Shown here: positions 7,803 through 10,714 of the stretch, piece after piece
Layout: each line of letters starts with the position of its first letter
Position numbering within the stretch: the stretch's first letter is position 1
NCBI GenBank assembly: GCA_027024125.1
Contig: JALVSV010000389.1
Coordinates: 1 to 10,714, forward strand
Length of the DNA: 10,714 bases
Direction: 5' to 3'
Source of the DNA: Methylothermaceae bacterium
GTDB taxonomy: Bacteria; Pseudomonadota; Gammaproteobacteria; Methylococcales; Methylothermaceae
Program-made: the position numbers and the translations under genes
The notes under the pieces: generated by a model
The model's database searches: none
Told to the model about the DNA's origin: nothing
The model's input: only the letters and a program-made list of their open reading frames with translations

Positions 7803-7854
7803 ATAACGCCCATGATGCACCTAGCCAACACCCCGGAAAATGAAAGATGATGGA

Positions 7855-7899
7855 AGGGTGCGTTTTACGCACCATTCATTGGTGCATGCAATGCACCCT
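7855..7899. repeat. Twin-hairpin repeat after the SPFH gene
   Basis: Two perfect 7-bp hairpins stand side by side: GGTGCGT-TTT-ACGCACC (7857-7873) and GGTGCAT-GCA-ATGCACC (7881-7897). The outer sequences AGGGTGC (7855-7861) and GCACCCT (7893-7899) are also complementary, so one long cruciform is an alternative fold. It begins 21 bp beyond the SPFH stop codon on the minus strand. It could slow or end transcription, or protect the 3' end of the upstream mRNA, although no U-tract follows. Similar GGTGCGT/ACGCACC repeats occur between genes in many gammaproteobacteria (from memory). Confidence 0.65.
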
Positions 7900-7920
7900 A
7901 TGGCTACCTCAATGGATCTT

Positions 7921-8988
7921 TCACGGCAATGGTGGCGGCAGCTTGGGCAGCAGGAGGGCAATTTCCGGTACTTTTGCGGCCGGGGTCCACTCCTCCAGAG
8001 AGGGCTTCCAGATCAGGGTGTCAGGCCGGATTTTTCCGGCAAGGATCTGCTGTTCCAGGGCAGTCGCATCAAATGGCCCAAGACGCCTTCCTTCCAGGGC
8101 GACGTAGTACTCAACCTGACTGGGCAACGGAGGTGGATTCCCCTGTGGCTGGGTCAGTTGCCTGGCCATTTCCTGCCCCATCGCCAAACCGGCCCCGAGG
8201 CCCAGCCCTTCGGAACTGCCGCCACTGGAGGCCAGGGAGTTGGCAGCCTGGTATTGGGTGTATTGACGGAGATTGCCGATAATGCCCATGCTGGAACGTT
8301 GGTCCAGCGCCTTTTCCACGGTCTCGGGCAGAGAGATGTTCTCCACCAGCAGTCTGGTCAGCTCCAGACCATATTCGGCAAATTCCGGTTGCAGGCGGCC
8401 GGTGATGAATTCCCCCAGTTCATCGTAGTTGGCGGCCAGATCGAGGATCGGTATATTGGCTTCACCTACGATGGAAGCGAAGCGAGACGCAATCAGATTG
8501 CGTAGTTGACCGGATATCTCGCTGGTCTGGAAGTGCCCGTCGGTTCCGACGATTTCCTTCAGGAAGGTGATGGGTTCCCTGATCCTGAGACCATAGCTGC
8601 CAAAGGCCCTCAGCCGTACCGGGCCGAACTCCGGATCACGCAGCATGACCGGATGCCTGGTCCCCCATTTGAGGTCGGTGAAACGGCGCATGTTGAGGAA
8701 ATACACCTCCACCTTGAAGGGGCTCTTGAATCCGTGGGGCCAGTTCTCCAGGGTGGTCAGGATGGGCATGTTGTTGGTTTCCAGTTCGTACAAGCCGGGC
8801 TCATACAAATCGGCCACCCTTCCCTCGTTGACCAGCACCGCCACCTGTGATTCACGCACCGTCAGTTTGGCTCCGTATTTGATGGCATGGTCATAACGCT
8901 CGAAACGGTACACCAAGGTGTCGTTGCTGTCATCGGTCCATTCGATGACATCGACGAACTCACCAAACAGCCAGCCGAACAATCCCAT
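7921..8988 (-). CDS. YdjI-like SPFH-domain protein with C-terminal GYF_2 domain
   Basis: Product of 355 residues. Residues 1 to about 240 match the YdjI-like (virion core-like) SPFH group: the start MGLFGWLFGEFVDVIEW, then AKLTVRESQVAVLVNEG, KWGTRHPVMLRDPEFGPVRL and KEIVGTDGHF. SPFH proteins oligomerise at membranes and organise lipid domains or protein complexes. A Gly/Ser/Ala-rich linker (about 250-282) follows, then PPPLP (285-289), a GYF_2-type domain (about 293-343, with YYV, GPF at 304-306, and Trp327 and Trp334), and a tail ending PKLPPPLP. GYF domains bind proline-rich ligands, so the protein may bind itself or its neighbours; that is inference. It has no clear transmembrane helix. 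It lies 15 bp after the telA-like gene with AGAGGA upstream of its ATG, so the two are very likely co-transcribed. Confidence 0.9.
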   Translation of the reverse strand: MGLFGWLFGEFVDVIEWTDDSNDTLVYRFERYDHAIKYGAKLTVRESQVAVLVNEGRVADLYEPGLYELETNNMPILTTLENWPHGFKSPFKVEVYFLNMRRFTDLKWGTRHPVMLRDPEFGPVRLRAFGSYGLRIREPITFLKEIVGTDGHFQTSEISGQLRNLIASRFASIVGEANIPILDLAANYDELGEFITGRLQPEFAEYGLELTRLLVENISLPETVEKALDQRSSMGIIGNLRQYTQYQAANSLASSGGSSEGLGLGAGLAMGQEMARQLTQPQGNPPPLPSQVEYYVALEGRRLGPFDATALEQQILAGKIRPDTLIWKPSLEEWTPAAKVPEIALLLPKLPPPLP

Positions 8989-9003
8989 GACCTGTCCTCT
9001 TGC

Positions 9004-10134
9004 TCAGGAAGCCCCAGCACTGCCCGTCTGGGCCCGGGAGGCCGATAGCGCATGGCGCAGATCGGTTTCGCATTTTTCCAGCTCGGCCAGGGCTTCGGCA
9101 CGTTTGCGTTTGCCTTCGTCGGCTATTTTCAGGCTTTCCTCGATGGTTTCGATCAATGTGCGGTTGGCCTTTTTCACCGATTCGATGTCGAACACGCCCC
9201 GCTCCAATTGCCTGCGGGCCTCCGCATTGGTGCTTTTGAGGCTCTCGGCGGTGGATTCGAGCAGTTCGTTGGTCAAATCGGTGGCGGATTTGAGGGTGCT
9301 TGCGGCTTCCCCCGAGCGGTAGATGGTGACCGCCAGCGCCAGTTGCTGGCGCCACAGGGGAATGGTGTTGACGATGGTGGAACCGATCTTGTTCACCATC
9401 CCCTTGTCGTTCTCCTGGACCATGCGAATACTGGGCAGGCTTTGCATCGCCACCTGACGGGTCAGGCGCAGGTCATGGACCCGGCGCTCAAGCTCGTCAC
9501 GCACGGTGCGCAAATCCCTGAGTTCCTGGGCGATGATCACCTCTTCGCTGGATTCCACCTCGCGCTGCTTGGCCGGAATGATTTCCTCGTCCAGCTGCCG
9601 CAGCTTCTCCTCCCCTGCCGCAATATAGCGCTCCAACTCCTTGAGGTAGTCCAGGTTGGCATCGTAGAGCCGGTCGAGGGCCGTGATGTCGGTCAACAAC
9701 ATGGTTTTGTGTTCCTCGAGCTTGTCCACTGCGCTGTCGATCTGCTTGCGCACCTCCTCGTAGCGTTGCAGAAACTTGACAACCGGTTTGGCTTTGCCGA
9801 ACAGCCTGGCGAAAAACCCCGGTTTGTGATTCAGATCCAGCTCCTCCAGATCGAATCCACGCAAAGTGGCGACCATTTCATTGAGATCGGCGCCTACGGG
9901 GCCCACGTCCTTGTTTCTGACCCGTTCCAGCATGTGATCGGAAACTTCGGTCAGTTTCTCCTGGGCCCTGCTGCCAAAGAACAGGATCGATTTGGTGTCG
10001 GCCAGGTCGATTTCCCGGATCTTTCGTTCGATGAGCTGTTTCTCCTCCGCCGGCGCCTCAGCAAGCGTCAAAGGCTGCCCGGAGAAGACCTCGCTGCCTT
10101 CGATGGTGGATGGATGGATAGTGGATTCATTCAT
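9004..10134 (-). CDS. TelA-family protein (toxic anion resistance, YaaN-like)
   Basis: Product of 376 residues of the TelA family, named for plasmid tellurite resistance; the chromosomal members are linked to envelope stress and their biochemistry is unknown. Hallmarks are PGFFARLFGK at 105-114, YDANLDYLKELERYIAAG at 157-174, SLPSIRMVQENDKGMVNKI at 232-250 and NTIPLWRQQ at 256-264. Much of the rest is charged and predicted coiled-coil; there is no signal peptide or membrane helix, so it is cytoplasmic or peripheral. The ATG at 10134 overlaps the end of the XpaC-like gene by 8 bp and has AAGGAG 7 nt upstream, which fixes the start and implies translational coupling. It belongs to one operon with the XpaC-like and SPFH genes. 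Whether it confers tellurite resistance cannot be judged from sequence. Confidence 0.93.
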   Translation of the reverse strand: MNESTIHPSTIEGSEVFSGQPLTLAEAPAEEKQLIERKIREIDLADTKSILFFGSRAQEKLTEVSDHMLERVRNKDVGPVGADLNEMVATLRGFDLEELDLNHKPGFFARLFGKAKPVVKFLQRYEEVRKQIDSAVDKLEEHKTMLLTDITALDRLYDANLDYLKELERYIAAGEEKLRQLDEEIIPAKQREVESSEEVIIAQELRDLRTVRDELERRVHDLRLTRQVAMQSLPSIRMVQENDKGMVNKIGSTIVNTIPLWRQQLALAVTIYRSGEAASTLKSATDLTNELLESTAESLKSTNAEARRQLERGVFDIESVKKANRTLIETIEESLKIADEGKRKRAEALAELEKCETDLRHALSASRAQTGSAGAS

Positions 10135-10714
10135 GAGTGTTCTCCTTTTGCACTGCAGGTTCCAGCAGCCCCTCCTGTTGCAACCGGGTCTGCAGGACTT
10201 CTATTTGTACATCCAGGTCGAAAAGATCGTTTTCCAGCAACTTTTTTTGCTGCTGGGAAAAGGCATTTTCGATGGTTTCCAATAATCGACGGAAATTCTC
10301 CTCCAGACGGGGAGAGTCCGCATGCTGGTGGGTGGAAGCATATCCTTCTGTGACTTTGCGCGTCCCTTCCAGGTAGATCTTCAAGAACCTGCGTGAACGT
10401 CGCAGATCTCCGGGATCCCTGGCAATCTCATCGAGGATCTCATGGGCGATCGTCAGGATCCGCTCGATCCTCCGGTTGAATTCCCGGTTGTGAATTCGCC
10501 GGTTGGCAGCATCGATCTGCGACAGGATGGTCTCTGCCTCAGCAATGGCACTGGCCACCTCATCATCGTCAAGCGCGGCCACACCCGATGCGGCTTGGGC
10601 ATCGAAGCCATAATACAAATACATTCCCCACAGGGCACCCAGCCCGAACATCGGCACAATCCACAGCGAATATCCCGCACCCAACCAGGAAAGCAGCGCA
10701 GTCGTGAAAGCCAC
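10127..10714 (-). CDS. XpaC-like membrane protein (5' end outside the window)
   Basis: The 195 visible residues continue to the window edge, so the true start probably lies further right; the GTG at the edge is not a supported start. The N-terminal part is hydrophobic (about residues 1-36, one or two membrane helices). The rest is a helical cytoplasmic domain with features of the XpaC family (PF10112), for example RRFLKIYLEGTRKVTEGYAS and the C-terminal LLENDLFDLDVQIEVLQTRL followed by QQEGL. The family name refers to 5-bromo-4-chloroindolyl phosphate hydrolysis in Bacillus; an enzymatic activity is not established and I see no catalytic motif. xpaC beside a telA-like gene (yaaN) is the known Bacillus arrangement. 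Here the two overlap by 8 bp. The promoter lies outside the window. Confidence 0.85.
   Translation of the reverse strand: MAFTTALLSWLGAGYSLWIVPMFGLGALWGMYLYYGFDAQAASGVAALDDDEVASAIAEAETILSQIDAANRRIHNREFNRRIERILTIAHEILDEIARDPGDLRRSRRFLKIYLEGTRKVTEGYASTHQHADSPRLEENFRRLLETIENAFSQQQKKLLENDLFDLDVQIEVLQTRLQQEGLLEPAVQKENTHE

Larger units (their letters stand above)
7614..7920. other. Repeat-filled spacer between the zinc-ribbon and SPFH genes
   Basis: No gene is supported. A 70-codon frame at 7619-7831 on the minus strand reads through a palindromic repeat and is not a gene. The spacer holds two palindromic repeats (7699-7774 and 7855-7899), each preceded by GAAAGAT (7691 and 7842) and followed by GGATCTTTCACG (7791-7802 and 7914-7925). 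Confidence 0.7.

Noticed and set aside
7619..7831. Minus-strand frame of 70 codons containing VGWVERSENQQ
   Set aside because: This is the translation of the palindromic intergenic repeat, often mis-annotated as a hypothetical protein.
9052..10353. Plus-strand frame of 433 codons opposite the TelA-like and XpaC-like genes
   Set aside because: The opposite strand carries clear TelA and XpaC motifs with coupled start sites. The plus-strand frame is a composition shadow without any motif.

Overview
The window looks like chromosomal DNA of a gammaproteobacterium. The GroES/GroEL sequences, the MoeB/ThiF-type enzyme and the intergenic repeat types all fit that group. I cannot name the genus from sequence alone. 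The groESL operon carries a perfect CIRCE operator, so it is under HrcA-type control rather than (or in addition to) the sigma-32 control seen in enteric bacteria.

Layout from left to right. Positions 1-811 hold no gene I can support. Positions 812-3163 (minus strand) hold groES, groEL, a strong intrinsic terminator and then an acylphosphatase gene with its own ribosome binding site. Positions 3164-3311 are a divergent control region with the groES promoter and CIRCE. Positions 3312-4052 (plus) encode a MoeB/ThiF/HesA-type adenylyltransferase. Positions 4374-5546 (plus) encode a membrane-bound diguanylate cyclase with an intact GGDEF motif and inhibitory site. Positions 5547-6443 are about 900 bp without a gene but dense in structure: a 200-bp element closed by a 23-nt inverted repeat and filled with hairpins whose loops read AGGGA or CAGGA, a second hairpin cluster of the same style, and a 71-bp copy of the 3' end of the MoeB-like gene.

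Positions 6444-10714 (minus) hold a four-gene set: an XpaC-like protein (cut by the window edge), a TelA-family protein, a YdjI-like SPFH protein with an added C-terminal GYF_2 domain, and a membrane-anchored double zinc-ribbon protein. The first three are tightly packed: XpaC and TelA overlap by 8 bp, and the SPFH gene follows 15 bp later. The zinc-ribbon gene is set apart by about 300 bp that contain two palindromic repeats sharing the same short flanking sequences. The set resembles a mix of the Bacillus xpaC-yaaN and ydj gene neighbourhoods and is probably a cell-envelope stress or membrane-organisation module whose biochemistry is poorly known.

The points most worth a second look are the AGGGA-loop hairpin elements, the duplicated moeB 3' end that frames them together with the cyclase gene, and the XpaC-TelA-SPFH/GYF-zinc-ribbon set.
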